Shown: positions 19,255 to 29,098 of the stretch, one piece after another
Numbering within the stretch: the first letter of the stretch is position 1
Layout of the letters: the number at the start of each line of letters is the position of its first letter
From: Pseudomonas sp. B6002
Lineage (GTDB): Bacteria > Pseudomonadota > Gammaproteobacteria > Pseudomonadales > Pseudomonadaceae
DNA length: 64,000 nucleotides
Reading direction: 5' to 3'
Assembly (NCBI RefSeq): GCF_013385985.1
Contig: NZ_JACAOY010000006.1
Location: 186,001-250,000, forward strand
Notes under the pieces: model-generated
Told to the model about the DNA's origin: nothing
Seen by the model: the letters and a program-made list of their open reading frames with translations, nothing else
The model's database searches: none
Program-made: the position numbers and the translations under genes

Positions 19255-19258
<4 letters not shown>
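18302..19258 (+). CDS. livH: Branched-chain amino acid-type ABC permease LivH
   Basis: The 318-residue permease has about eight membrane segments. The family opening is FIQQLLNGLMTGSLYALVALG, followed by YTMVYGILRIINFAHGDVLMIGAL. The EAA-like stretch GRAMRAVAENPQVASLMGIN (about 183-202) contacts the ATPases. It forms the inner-membrane channel with LivM. ATG 18302 is preferred since TGAGG is just upstream; ATG 18311 is close by. The operon downstream carries thiazoline/carbamoyl-cysteine hydrolase-like genes, so its cargo may be a cysteine-related compound and not a branched-chain amino acid. Confidence 0.9.
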
Positions 19259-20336
<1,078 letters not shown>

Positions 20337-20340
<4 letters not shown>

Positions 20341-21110
20341 ACGCACCGTTGTTGCAGATTGACAAGGTCAACAAACACTTCGGCGGCGTTGCGGCGCTGA
20401 CCGACGTGAGCCTGAGTATCCAGCCCGGCGAAATCTACGGGTTGATCGGCCCCAATGGCGCGGGCAAGACCACCTTCTTCAATGTGATGACCGGCCTCTA
20501 CACCCCGGATTCCGGGCGTTTCCAGCTCGATGGCCGGGACTACACGCCCACCGGTGTGCACCGGGTGGCCGAAGCCGGCATTGCCCGAACCTTCCAGAAT
20601 ATCCGCCTGTTCAACGCCATGAGCGCCCTGGAAAACGTCATGGTCGGGCGCCATGTGCGCACCCGCAACGGCCTGTGGGCGGCGCTGAGTCAGCATCGTC
20701 GGGCGCGTGAGGAAGAAGCGCAAACCCGAGCCCACGCCCATCGCCTGCTGGCGTATGTGGGCCTGGCCGGGTTTGCCCATTACCGCGCCGACAGCCTCAG
20801 CTACGGCCATCAGCGCCGCCTGGAAATCGCCCGCGCCCTGGCCACCGAACCGCGCCTGCTGGCGCTGGATGAACCGGCAGCCGGCATGAACGCCAGCGAA
20901 AAAGTGCAACTACGTGGCCTGCTGGAAAAGATCCGCGACGACGGCCACACGCTGCTGCTGATCGAGCACGACGTGAAGCTGGTGATGGGCGTGTGCGACC
21001 GCATCAGCGTGCTCGATTACGGCCAAGTCATCGCTGTGGGCCCACCCGCCGATGTGCGCCAGCACCCGGCTGTGATCCAGGCCTACCTGGGAGCCAGTGC
21101 CCATGTCTGA
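20337..21110 (+). CDS. livG: Branched-chain amino acid-type ABC ATPase LivG
   Basis: The 257-residue ATPase carries Walker A GPNGAGKT (about 38-45) and Walker B LLALDEPAAGMN. The signature segment reads SLSYGHQRRLEIARAL in place of LSGGQ, which is normal for LivG. The H-loop is IEHDV. It works with LivF to power the permeases. It overlaps LivM by four bases and LivF by eight. Confidence 0.92.
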
Positions 21111-21819
21111 AGCCCTGTTGAGTGTCGACGGTTTGCAAGTGCGCTACGGCGCCATCGAAGCCGTCAAATCCCTGGACCTGCAGATCCACGAAGGCGAGCG
21201 CGTCACGCTGATCGGTGCCAATGGCGCTGGCAAGACCTCCAGCCTCAAGGCCCTCACCGGGTTGCTGCCTGCGACCAGAGGCGAGATCCGCTTTGCGGGG
21301 CGTTCGATCCGCGGCGCAGCGCCCGACCAACTGCTGCGCCAGGGCATCGCCATGGTCCCCGAAGGGCGCGGGATCTTTGCGCGCATGAGCGTGCTGGAAA
21401 ACCTGCAAGCCGGTGCCTTCCTGCGCCGTGACAACACGCAGGTGCAGCGTGAAATGCGCCAGTTGTTCGACCACTTCCCGCGCCTGCAGGAACGCCTGCA
21501 CCAGTCGGCCGGCCTGCTGTCGGGCGGCGAGCAGCAGATGCTCGCGCTGGCTCGTGCACTGTTGTCTCGCCCGCGCTTGCTGATCCTCGATGAGCCGTCC
21601 ATGGGCCTGGCACCGATCATGGTGGAGAAGATTTTCCAGGTGATCGATGACGTGTGCCGCCAGGGCATGACCCTGTTGCTGGTGGAGCAGAACGCACGGC
21701 TGGCGCTGCAGGTCACCGACCGCGCCTACGTGATGGACACCGGCCGTATCAGCCTCACGGGGCCGTCCCAGGATTTGCTTGAACACCCCGAGGTGCGCAG
21801 TGCGTACCTCGGCGAATAG
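21103..21819 (+). CDS. livF: Branched-chain amino acid-type ABC ATPase LivF
   Basis: The 238-residue ATPase has Walker A GANGAGKT (about 38-45), signature LSGGEQQMLALARAL, Walker B LLILDEPSMGLAP and the H-loop-equivalent VEQNA, in which glutamine replaces histidine as is usual for LivF. ATG 21103 lies inside the end of livG. The binding-protein gene follows after 66 bases. Confidence 0.92.
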   Translation: MSEALLSVDGLQVRYGAIEAVKSLDLQIHEGERVTLIGANGAGKTSSLKALTGLLPATRGEIRFAGRSIRGAAPDQLLRQGIAMVPEGRGIFARMSVLENLQAGAFLRRDNTQVQREMRQLFDHFPRLQERLHQSAGLLSGGEQQMLALARALLSRPRLLILDEPSMGLAPIMVEKIFQVIDDVCRQGMTLLLVEQNARLALQVTDRAYVMDTGRISLTGPSQDLLEHPEVRSAYLGE

Positions 21820-21885
21820 ATCACCCATGACGCTACCGGACGCCCGGCGTGTTCCGACCCGCCTGAAAACCAGCAGGAACCCCAG

Positions 21886-23025
21886 ATGAACACATTGAAG
21901 AAAACCGCACTGATCGGCCTGGCCCTCAGCAGCCTCGCCAGCGCCGTGGCCCAGGCCGACCAGACCGTGCTGATCGGCTTGGCTGGCCCACTCACCGGCC
22001 CGTCCGCACGGATCGGCAAGGACCTGGAAAACGGCGCGCAACTGGCCATCGACCAAGCCAACGCCAAGCACCCGAAAATCAACGGTGAAGCCGTGACGTT
22101 CAAGCTGGTCTCCGAAGACGACCAGTCCGACCCGCGCACCGCCGTGACCGTGGCCCAGCGCCTGGTGGATGAAGGCGTGGTCGGCGTGGTCGGCCACTGG
22201 AACACCGGCACCAGCATCCCGGCTGCGCGGGTGTACCACGACGCCGGCATTGCCCAGGTCGCCCCGGTTGCCACCGGCCACGCCTATACCCAGCAGGGTT
22301 TCGACACCAGCTTTCGGATCATGGGCCATGACGACGATGGCGGCCGCGTGGCCGGCGACTATGCTTTGAATACCCTGAAAGCCAAGCGCATCGCCGTGAT
22401 CGACGACCGCACCGCGTTCGGCCAGGGCCTGGCCGACCAGTTCGTCAAGGCCATCGAGGCGGGCGGCGCAACGGTGGTGGGCCGCGAATACGTGGACGAC
22501 AAGACCATCGACTTCAGCGCCGTGCTCACCAACATCCGCAGCCAGAACCCGGACCTGATCTTCTTCGGCGGCGTCGACTCCCAGGCCGCACCGCTGGCCC
22601 GACGCATCAAGCAACTGGGCATCAAGGCACCGTTGATGGGCGCGGGCGGGTTTGTCAGCCAGACCTTCCTGCAACTGGCGCAGAACGAAGGCGAGGGCGT
22701 GATCGCCCTGGAACCGGGCCTGGCGGTCGCGCAGATGCCGGGCGGCAAGGCGTTCGAGCAGGCTTACAAGGCGCGCTACAAGGCCAACATCGAGCTGCAT
22801 GCGCCGTTCGCCTACGACGGCGTCGGCGTGCTGGTGGCGGCGATTGAAAAGGCCGACTCGGTGGATCCGCAGAAGTACCTGCCGGTGTTGCACGCCATTA
22901 GCTACCCGGGCGTAACCGGCACTATCGCGTTCGATGCCGAGGGCAACTTGAAGAAGCCGTCGTTCACCGTTTACCAGGTCAAAGCCAACCAATGGCAGCC
23001 CGTAAGCGTGGCCGGCGGTCAATAA
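21886..23025 (+). CDS. livK: Periplasmic LivK-type binding protein
   Basis: The 379-residue type I periplasmic binding protein has a signal peptide (residues 1-24, cleavage after VAQA). It has the family start VLIGLAGPLTGPSARIGKDLENGAQLAIDQAN and a loop with VVGHWNTGTSIPAARVYHDAGIAQVAP. In known LivK proteins the ligand's amino acid group is held by Ser/Thr residues in such loops; here the loop keeps T and S. It delivers ligand to LivHM. Ligand identity is open: the two downstream hydrolases hint at 2-aminothiazoline-4-carboxylate or a carbamoyl amino acid. Confidence 0.88.
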   Translation: MNTLKKTALIGLALSSLASAVAQADQTVLIGLAGPLTGPSARIGKDLENGAQLAIDQANAKHPKINGEAVTFKLVSEDDQSDPRTAVTVAQRLVDEGVVGVVGHWNTGTSIPAARVYHDAGIAQVAPVATGHAYTQQGFDTSFRIMGHDDDGGRVAGDYALNTLKAKRIAVIDDRTAFGQGLADQFVKAIEAGGATVVGREYVDDKTIDFSAVLTNIRSQNPDLIFFGGVDSQAAPLARRIKQLGIKAPLMGAGGFVSQTFLQLAQNEGEGVIALEPGLAVAQMPGGKAFEQAYKARYKANIELHAPFAYDGVGVLVAAIEKADSVDPQKYLPVLHAISYPGVTGTIAFDAEGNLKKPSFTVYQVKANQWQPVSVAGGQ

Positions 23026-23034
23026 ACAGGTCGA

Positions 23035-23124
23035 CTGTAGGAGCCGGCTTGCCGGCGATGGCGGTCTATCAGCCAAGGATGTACAGGCTGGCACACCGCG
23101 ATCGCCGGCAAGCCAGCTCCCACA
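23035..23124. repeat. REP/REPIN palindrome pair
   Basis: The copy sits inside the operon between the binding-protein gene and the ATC-hydrolase-like gene, ending about twenty bases before the latter's start. Confidence 0.88.
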
Positions 23125-23145
23125 TTGGTTTGGAGGAGAGATGAA

Positions 23146-23628
23146 ATGAGCAAGCTGGAAGGTGAACTGGGCATTCTTGCCCGTCGGCGGATCGAGGCCG
23201 AAATCATCAAGCCGATCTACGAGATTCTCAAGCGCGAGCAGGGCCAGGCATTTGCCGCGGCCGTGATCGGCGAGGCCGTGGGCAACGCGGCGATCCAGGC
23301 CGGCAAACATTTTGCCGCGCTGGAAGAGCAGGGCGCCGACCTCAAGAGCTTTGTCGAACTGCAAGTGCTGTGGGAGAAGGATGACGCCCTCAAGGTCGAG
23401 ATCATCGCCAGCGATGCCGAGCACTACGATTACGACGTCAAGCGTTGCCGCTACGCCGAGATGTACCACGAAATGGGCCTGGGCGAGATCGGCCACCTGC
23501 TGTCGTGCAACCGCGACGAGCTGTTTATCGTCGGCTACAACCCCGACATCGAACTGACCCGCACCCAGACCATCATGGACGGTGCCCATCACTGTGACTT
23601 CCGCTACCGGGCCAAGCCTCATGAATGA
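23146..23628 (+). CDS. L-2-amino-thiazoline-4-carboxylate hydrolase-like protein
   Basis: The 160-residue protein matches, from memory, the L-ATC hydrolase family. It is mostly helical, with ILARRRIEAEIIKPIYEILKRE at the start and LKVEIIASDAEHYDYDVKRCRYAEMYHEMG followed by LLSCNRDELFIVGYNPDIELTRTQTIMDG. In ATC-using Pseudomonas strains this enzyme opens the thiazoline ring to give N-carbamoyl-L-cysteine, which a second hydrolase (AtcC) converts to cysteine. The next gene is of exactly that second type and overlaps it by eight bases. GGAGGAGAG precedes ATG 23146. Related family members have other or unknown substrates, so ring opening is an inference. Confidence 0.72.
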   Translation: MSKLEGELGILARRRIEAEIIKPIYEILKREQGQAFAAAVIGEAVGNAAIQAGKHFAALEEQGADLKSFVELQVLWEKDDALKVEIIASDAEHYDYDVKRCRYAEMYHEMGLGEIGHLLSCNRDELFIVGYNPDIELTRTQTIMDGAHHCDFRYRAKPHE

Positions 23629-24856
23629 TCACGCACGGGTAAACGGCGAGCGCCTGTGGGACTCGCTGATGGACATGGCAACGATCGGCGCCACCGAAAA
23701 GGGCGGCGTCTCGCGCCTGGCCCTCACCGATGAGGACCGCCGTGGCCGCGACCTGTTTGTGCAATGGTGCACGGCGGCCGGGTGCAGCATTCGCGTGGAC
23801 GCGATGGGCAATATCTTCGCGCGCCGCGCCGGTCGCCACGACCAGCTGGCCCCGGTGCTGACCGGCTCCCATGGCGACTCTCAACCCTTCGGTGGCAAGT
23901 ACGACGGCATCTACGGCGTGCTCGCCGGGCTGGAAGTGCTGCGCACCTTGAACGACCTGGGCATTGAAACCGACCGGCCCATCGAAGTGGTCAACTGGAC
24001 CAACGAAGAAGGCTCACGCTTCGCTCCGGCGATGATTTCATCGGGCGTCTACGCCGGTGTCTTTGACTTGGAATACGGTTTGTCCCGCGAGGATAAAGCG
24101 GGGGTGACCATTGGCGAGGCGCTGAAAGAAATCGGCTATGCCGGCGCACATCCGGTGGGCGGCCAGGCGATACACGCCGCGTTCGAACTGCACATCGAAC
24201 AAGGCCCGATCCTTGAAGCCCAGGGCATCACCATCGGCGTCGTCACCGGCGCCCAGGGCCAACGCTGGTATGAAGTGGAACTGAGCGGGCGCAGCGCCCA
24301 CGCCGGTACCACGCCCATGGACCATCGCCTGGATGCCTTGCTCGGTTTTGCCCGTGTCGTCGAGGCAGTGAACGGCCTGGGGCTGGAACAAGGTGCCGAA
24401 GGGCGCGCCACGGTGGGTATGGCGAACATCTTCCCCAACTCACGCAACGTGGTGCCGGGCCGGGTGTTTTTCAGCGTGGAATTCCGTCACCCGGACGAAG
24501 CAGTCCTGGCGCGCCAGGATCAGCAACTGCGCGACGCCGTGGCCCGTATCGCCGAGGGCATCGGCTTGCAGCACAGCGTGAAGCAGATCTTCCAGTACGC
24601 GCCAATTGCCTTCGACAGCGACTGTGTAGAAGTGGTACGTGCCTCGGCTGAAAAGCTCGGCCACAGCCACCGGCCAATGATCTCCGGTGCCGGGCACGAC
24701 GCCTGCTACCTCAACCAGGTCGCGCCCACTGCGATGATCTTTGTGCCGTGTGTGGACGGGTTGAGCCATAACGAAGCCGAGGCCATCTCTCCCGAGTGGT
24801 CGACAGCCGGCGCCGATGTGCTGTTGCAGGCCATCCTGGCCAAATCCCGGCGCTGA
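23621..24856 (+). CDS. M20-family N-carbamoyl-amino acid amidohydrolase
   Basis: The 411-residue enzyme belongs to the hydantoinase/carbamoylase branch of peptidase family M20. Metal ligands are visible in GSHGDSQPFGGKYDG, WTNEEGSRFAP, ELHIEQGP and the C-terminal SGAGHDACYLNQVAPTAMIFVPCVDGLSHNEAE. The dimerisation region GRSAHAGTTPMDHRLDAL is present. The first motif reads GSHGDSQ, whereas GSHLDTV is the common form, which may reflect a different substrate pocket. Together with the gene before it, it fits hydrolysis of N-carbamoyl-L-cysteine to cysteine, CO2 and ammonia in the cytoplasm. Confidence 0.82.
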   Translation: MNDHARVNGERLWDSLMDMATIGATEKGGVSRLALTDEDRRGRDLFVQWCTAAGCSIRVDAMGNIFARRAGRHDQLAPVLTGSHGDSQPFGGKYDGIYGVLAGLEVLRTLNDLGIETDRPIEVVNWTNEEGSRFAPAMISSGVYAGVFDLEYGLSREDKAGVTIGEALKEIGYAGAHPVGGQAIHAAFELHIEQGPILEAQGITIGVVTGAQGQRWYEVELSGRSAHAGTTPMDHRLDALLGFARVVEAVNGLGLEQGAEGRATVGMANIFPNSRNVVPGRVFFSVEFRHPDEAVLARQDQQLRDAVARIAEGIGLQHSVKQIFQYAPIAFDSDCVEVVRASAEKLGHSHRPMISGAGHDACYLNQVAPTAMIFVPCVDGLSHNEAEAISPEWSTAGADVLLQAILAKSRR

Positions 24857-24953
24857 CAAGCGGCGATCAAACAGCACGTACATCCAATTTTCATCACCCC
24901 CGCCCACGGCACACTCCCCTCATCGCTGATCTTTCAAGGCAGAGGGGAGCACC

Positions 24954-25544
24954 ATGGACCCAGCACCAGAGACAGGGCCCGACGAAGTCGTCACCCTGGT
25001 CGTCAAACACCTGATCAAGAAAGGCCTTGAGGCCGACTATGAAGCCTGGCTGCGGCGCATTGTGCGCATCGCCGGTGAGCGCCCCGGCCACCTCGGCGTG
25101 GACGTGGTGCGCAGTCAACAGAACGGCCTGGCGCTGTTCACCTGCGTATTGCGCTACCGCTCCACCGACGCGCTGGAGCGCTGGCTCGACTCCCCCGAAC
25201 GCAACGACCTGATCGCCGAAGCTGCGCCCATGCTGGCCGACGGCGACAAGACCGAAGTCGGCGGCGTCAACGAGTTCTGGTTCTCGCCCCTGGCCGACAG
25301 CGCCGCCAAGCCGCCACGCTGGAAGCAGGCGGTGGTCACCCTGTTCGTGATCCTGCCGCTGACCCTGCTGGTGCCGCTGGTGTGGGGCCCGGTCCTGCGC
25401 CTGCATCCCTTTCTCTCCAACTACGTGGTTGCCACCTTCCTGGTGACCCTGACCATCGTGTTGCTGGTGGTCTACCTGTTGATGCCGGCGGCTACCCGGC
25501 TGTTCGCTCCCTGGCTTGAAGCCTCTGTAAAGGAAATCCTATGA
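24954..25544 (+). CDS. Antibiotic-biosynthesis-monooxygenase-like protein with two membrane helices
   Basis: The 196-residue protein joins an ABM-type dimeric alpha+beta barrel (residues about 12-108, with VTLVVKHLIKKGLEADYEAWLRRIVRIAGERPGHLGVDVV) to a C-terminal hairpin of two membrane segments (about 125-147 and 156-178). This membrane-anchored form recurs in proteobacteria, with unknown function. Its stop overlaps the start of the amidohydrolase gene (ATGA), so the two act in one transcript. The gap of about 100 bases before it holds a GC-poor stretch but no clear promoter. Confidence 0.75.
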   Translation: MDPAPETGPDEVVTLVVKHLIKKGLEADYEAWLRRIVRIAGERPGHLGVDVVRSQQNGLALFTCVLRYRSTDALERWLDSPERNDLIAEAAPMLADGDKTEVGGVNEFWFSPLADSAAKPPRWKQAVVTLFVILPLTLLVPLVWGPVLRLHPFLSNYVVATFLVTLTIVLLVVYLLMPAATRLFAPWLEASVKEIL

Positions 25545-27379
25545 ACGCCGATCTGATTCTGTTCAATGGCCAGTTCCACACCGTGGACCGTGAAAACCCG
25601 CGCGCCACCGCCGTCGCTATCAGTGGTGGGCGTTTCGTCGTCGTGGGCACCGATGGCGAGGCCATGGCCCTGCGCGGCAGCGGCACCCAGGTCATCGACC
25701 TCAAGGGTCGCACCGTCATCCCCGGGCTCAACGACTCTCACCTGCACCTGATTCGTGGCGGGCTGAACTACAACCTCGAACTGCGCTGGGAAGGCGTGCC
25801 GTCCCTGGCCGATGCATTGCGCATGCTCAAGGACCAGGCCGACCGCACGCCAACCCCGCAATGGGTGCGCGTGGTGGGCGGCTGGAACGAATTCCAGTTC
25901 GCCGAAAAACGCATGCCCACCCTCGACGAGCTGAACCAGGCCGCGCCCGACACCCCGGTGTTCGTACTGCACCTGTACGACCGCGCCTTGCTCAACCGCG
26001 CGGCCCTGCGCGTGGCCGGCTACACCAAGGACACGCCCAACCCACCGGGCGGCGAGATCGTGCGCGACAGCAACGGCAACCCCACCGGCATGCTGGTGGC
26101 GCGGCCCAACGCGATGATCCTGTATGCGACCCTGGCCAAAGGCCCGAAATTGCCGCTGGAATACCAGGTCAACTCGACCCGCCAGTTCATGCGTGAACTC
26201 AACCGCCTGGGCCTCACCAGTGCGATCGACGCCGGTGGCGGTTTCCAGAACTACCCCGACGACTACGCGGTGATCGAACAGTTGGCCAAGGACGAACAGT
26301 TGACGGTGCGCATCGCCTACAACCTGTTCACCCAGAAGCCCAAGGAAGAGCTCAGCGACTTCAAGAACTGGACCGGCAGCGTCACCCTGCACCAGGGCGA
26401 TGACTACCTGCGTCACAACGGCGCCGGCGAGATGCTGGTGTTCTCGGCCGCTGACTTCGAAGACTTCCTCGAACCCCGCCCGGACCTGCCGCTGACCATG
26501 GAGCAGGAACTGGAGCCGGTGGTGCGTCACTTGGTGGAGCAGCGTTGGCCGTTCCGCCTGCACGCCACCTATGACGAGTCCATCTCGCGCATGCTCGACG
26601 TGTTCGAGAAGGTCAACCGCGACATCCCGTTCAATGGCCTGCCGTGGTTCTTCGACCACGCCGAAACCATCACCCCGAAAAACATTGAGCGCGTGCGTGC
26701 CCTCGGCGGCGGGATTGCGATCCAGGACCGCATGGCGTTCCAGGGTGAATACTTCGTCGAGCGCTACGGCGCCAAGGCCGCCGAAGCCACGCCACCGATC
26801 CAGCGCATGCTCGCCGAAGGCGTGCCGGTGGGGGCGGGCACCGATGCCACGCGGGTGTCGAGCTACAACCCGTGGACCTCGCTGTACTGGATGGTCAGCG
26901 GCCGTACGGTAGGCGGCTTGGCGCTGCACGCCGAGGGCTTGCCGCGCCTCACCGCGCTGGAACTGTTTACCCACGGCAGCGCCTGGTTCTCGTCCGAGCA
27001 AGCCAAGAAAGGCCAGATCAAGGTCGGCCAATTGGCGGACGTTGCTGCGCTGTCGGCGGACTTCTTCAGCGTCGAGGAAGAGGCCATCAAGTGGATCGAG
27101 TCGGTGCTCACCGTGGTCGGCGGCAAGGTGGTCTACGGCGCCGGCGACTTCGAAGAGTACGCACCGCCACACGTGCCGGTGCTGCCGGACTGGTCGCCGG
27201 TGGTCAAGGTGCCCGGGCACTGGCGCCCGGGTGCGGCGTTGCAGGCTCAGGTGCACCAATGCAGCGGCCCGTGTGGCGTGCATGTGCACAGCCATGAAAA
27301 AGCGCGTCTTTCCAGCGTGCCGGTCAGCGACTTCCAGGGTTTCTGGGGTGCGTTCGGCTGCTCGTGTTTTGCCTTCTGA
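25541..27379 (+). CDS. YtcJ-type amidohydrolase
   Basis: The 612-residue metal-dependent hydrolase of the amidohydrolase superfamily has an N-terminal small beta domain (MNADLILFNGQFHTVD) and the HxH metal motif DSHLHL (His67, His69). A mid-domain histidine region FRLHATYDESISRML and FDHAETI is followed by the late aspartate in GAGTDATRVSSYNPW. The catalytic fold is a TIM barrel; substrates of YtcJ relatives are amides or esters. The last 45 residues are odd: a cysteine-rich tail CSGPCGVHVHSH ending GAFGCSCFAF, which might bind metal. It is coupled to the ABM-like membrane gene before it. Confidence 0.83.
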   Translation: MNADLILFNGQFHTVDRENPRATAVAISGGRFVVVGTDGEAMALRGSGTQVIDLKGRTVIPGLNDSHLHLIRGGLNYNLELRWEGVPSLADALRMLKDQADRTPTPQWVRVVGGWNEFQFAEKRMPTLDELNQAAPDTPVFVLHLYDRALLNRAALRVAGYTKDTPNPPGGEIVRDSNGNPTGMLVARPNAMILYATLAKGPKLPLEYQVNSTRQFMRELNRLGLTSAIDAGGGFQNYPDDYAVIEQLAKDEQLTVRIAYNLFTQKPKEELSDFKNWTGSVTLHQGDDYLRHNGAGEMLVFSAADFEDFLEPRPDLPLTMEQELEPVVRHLVEQRWPFRLHATYDESISRMLDVFEKVNRDIPFNGLPWFFDHAETITPKNIERVRALGGGIAIQDRMAFQGEYFVERYGAKAAEATPPIQRMLAEGVPVGAGTDATRVSSYNPWTSLYWMVSGRTVGGLALHAEGLPRLTALELFTHGSAWFSSEQAKKGQIKVGQLADVAALSADFFSVEEEAIKWIESVLTVVGGKVVYGAGDFEEYAPPHVPVLPDWSPVVKVPGHWRPGAALQAQVHQCSGPCGVHVHSHEKARLSSVPVSDFQGFWGAFGCSCFAF

Positions 27380-27408
27380 TTACCCAACCCCCGTTAGGAG
27401 ATAACCCC

Positions 27409-28023
27409 ATGGCTTACAACCGTTTGAACAAAGATGACGCCGTCGTACTGCTGGTCGACCACCAGACTGGCCTGATCTCCCTGGTGCAGGACTTCTCGCC
27501 CAACGAGTTCAAGAACAACGTGCTGGCCCTGGCGGACCTGGCCAAGTTCTTCAACTTGCCGACCATCCTCACCACCAGCTTTGAAAGCGGCCCCAACGGC
27601 CCGCTGGTGCCGGAACTCAAGGAAATGTTCCCGGACGCGCCATACATTCCGCGCCCTGGCCAGATCAATGCGTGGGACAACGAAGACTTCGTCAAGGCCG
27701 TCAAGGCGACCGGGCGCAAGCAGATCATCATCGCGGGCGTGGTAACGGATGTCTGTGTGGCGTTCCCGACCCTGTGCGCACTGGCTGAAGGCTTTGAGGT
27801 GTTCGTGGTCACCGACGCGTCCGGCACCTTCAACGAAACCGTGCAACAAGCCGCCTGGGCACGCATGAGTGCGGCCGGCGCGCAACTGGTGAACTGGTTC
27901 TCGGTGGCCTGCGAGCTGCAGATCGACTGGCGCAACGACATGGAAGGCCTGGCCAACCTGCTGTCCCAGCGCATCCCGAACTACCGCAACCTGATGAACA
28001 GCTACACAGCGTTTACTAAGTAA
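27409..28023 (+). CDS. Isochorismatase-family cysteine hydrolase, YcaC-like
   Basis: The 204-residue protein carries the cysteine-hydrolase triad pattern. The Asp lies in VVLLVDHQTG (about 13-22), the Lys in VKAVKATGRKQIIIAG, and the Cys in GVVTDVCVAFPTL (about 115-127). YcaC relatives form octamers and hydrolyse small amides of unknown identity. GGAGATAACCCC precedes ATG 27409. It closes a run of three hydrolytic genes, all likely acting on C-N bonds. Confidence 0.87.
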   Translation: MAYNRLNKDDAVVLLVDHQTGLISLVQDFSPNEFKNNVLALADLAKFFNLPTILTTSFESGPNGPLVPELKEMFPDAPYIPRPGQINAWDNEDFVKAVKATGRKQIIIAGVVTDVCVAFPTLCALAEGFEVFVVTDASGTFNETVQQAAWARMSAAGAQLVNWFSVACELQIDWRNDMEGLANLLSQRIPNYRNLMNSYTAFTK

Positions 28024-28050
28024 TTATCGCTAGAGAACAACGCTGAACCC

Positions 28051-28142
28051 CCGTGGGAGCCGGGCTTGCCCGCGATGGCGGAGTGTCAGTCGACAGTAAC
28101 GTCTGCTGATACACCGCCATCGCAGGCAAGCCAGCTCCCACA
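28051..28142. repeat. REP/REPIN palindrome pair
   Basis: Variant arms GTGGGAGCCGGGCTTGCCCG and AGGCAAGCCAGCTCCCACA; the left arm differs from the common form (GGGCTTGCCC). Confidence 0.82.
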
Positions 28143-28206
28143 TTTTGTTTTGTGGTGTTGCTACTGGCGCGCTATAAAACCGCTAAATGTCCACCGAGAA
28201 GCGACA

Positions 28207-29088
28207 ATGAACCCCTTCGAAGACATGCGCCTGTTCTGCCAGGTCATGGAGTCCGGCAGTTTCACCGCCGCCGCCGAGCAACTGGGCCTGTCCAAGCAAT
28301 TTGTCAGCCGCCGCCTGATCCAGCTGGAAGATCGCCTGGGCGTGCGCCTGCTCAACCGTTCCACCCGCCGCCTGGACGTTACACCACTCGGCCAGAGTTA
28401 CTACGAATCCGCCTTGCGCCTGCTCGGAGAAGTCGAGCAAGTCGAGCAGGGCATCGCCGGCCAGAACAGCGAGCCGCGCGGCACCCTGCGCCTGAGTGCG
28501 CCGTTGTCGTTTGCCATGGCCCATTTGGGCTGCCTGTTGCCGCTGTTCCTGCAGCGCCATCCCCAGGTGTCGGTGGAAGTCGACCTCAGTGACCGTCCTG
28601 TCGACCTGATCGGCGAAGGCTATGACCTGGTGCTGCGTATCGGCACCCTGGAAGACTCCACCCTGATCGCCCGCCGCATCGCCAGCATCCCGCGGGTGTA
28701 CTGCGCCAGCCCCGCGTACCTGGCCCTGCGCGGCACGCCGCAAAAACCCGAAGACCTCAATGAGCACGACTGCCTGCCATACGGCCATGGCCGTCAGGTT
28801 CAGTGGCGCTTCAAGGGCAAGGTGCAGGCGTTGAACGTGAGTGGGCGCATGCGCGTGAACAACGGCGATTTGCTGCGCGACACCGCTATCGCCGGCCTGG
28901 GGGTGACGTACTTGCCCACCTTTATCGTCGGCGACGCGTTGAAGGACGGCCGCCTGGTCACGGTCCTGGACGACTTCGCCCCCGAAGCCCTGACCCTGTC
29001 GGCGGTGTACCCCCAGCACCGGCAGAGTTCACGGCCGGTGCAGGCGTTGGTGGAGTTTTTGCGCGAACAGCTGGCGCAGGGCTGCTGA
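28207..29088 (+). CDS. LysR-family regulator, CrgA/DmlR-like
   Basis: The 293-residue protein has the winged helix-turn-helix typical of the large CrgA-like subgroup (FEDMRLFCQVMESGSFTAAAEQLGLSKQFVSRRLIQLEDRLGVRLLNRSTRRLDVT). An effector domain with GTLRLSAPLSFAMAHL follows. ATG 28207 follows GAAGCGACA, a weak ribosome site. It converges on the 2-hydroxyacid dehydrogenase gene with only ten bases between, so it probably controls something other than its immediate neighbours, or itself. Confidence 0.87.
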   Translation: MNPFEDMRLFCQVMESGSFTAAAEQLGLSKQFVSRRLIQLEDRLGVRLLNRSTRRLDVTPLGQSYYESALRLLGEVEQVEQGIAGQNSEPRGTLRLSAPLSFAMAHLGCLLPLFLQRHPQVSVEVDLSDRPVDLIGEGYDLVLRIGTLEDSTLIARRIASIPRVYCASPAYLALRGTPQKPEDLNEHDCLPYGHGRQVQWRFKGKVQALNVSGRMRVNNGDLLRDTAIAGLGVTYLPTFIVGDALKDGRLVTVLDDFAPEALTLSAVYPQHRQSSRPVQALVEFLREQLAQGC

Positions 29089-29098
29089 CGGGCAAGCG

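Noticed and set aside
21028-23622. A very long minus-strand open frame (over 850 codons) across livF, livK and the ATC-hydrolase-like gene
   Set aside because: It is antisense to several well-supported genes, has low-complexity His/Gln/Gly-rich composition typical of GC-rich shadow frames, and crosses a REP element.
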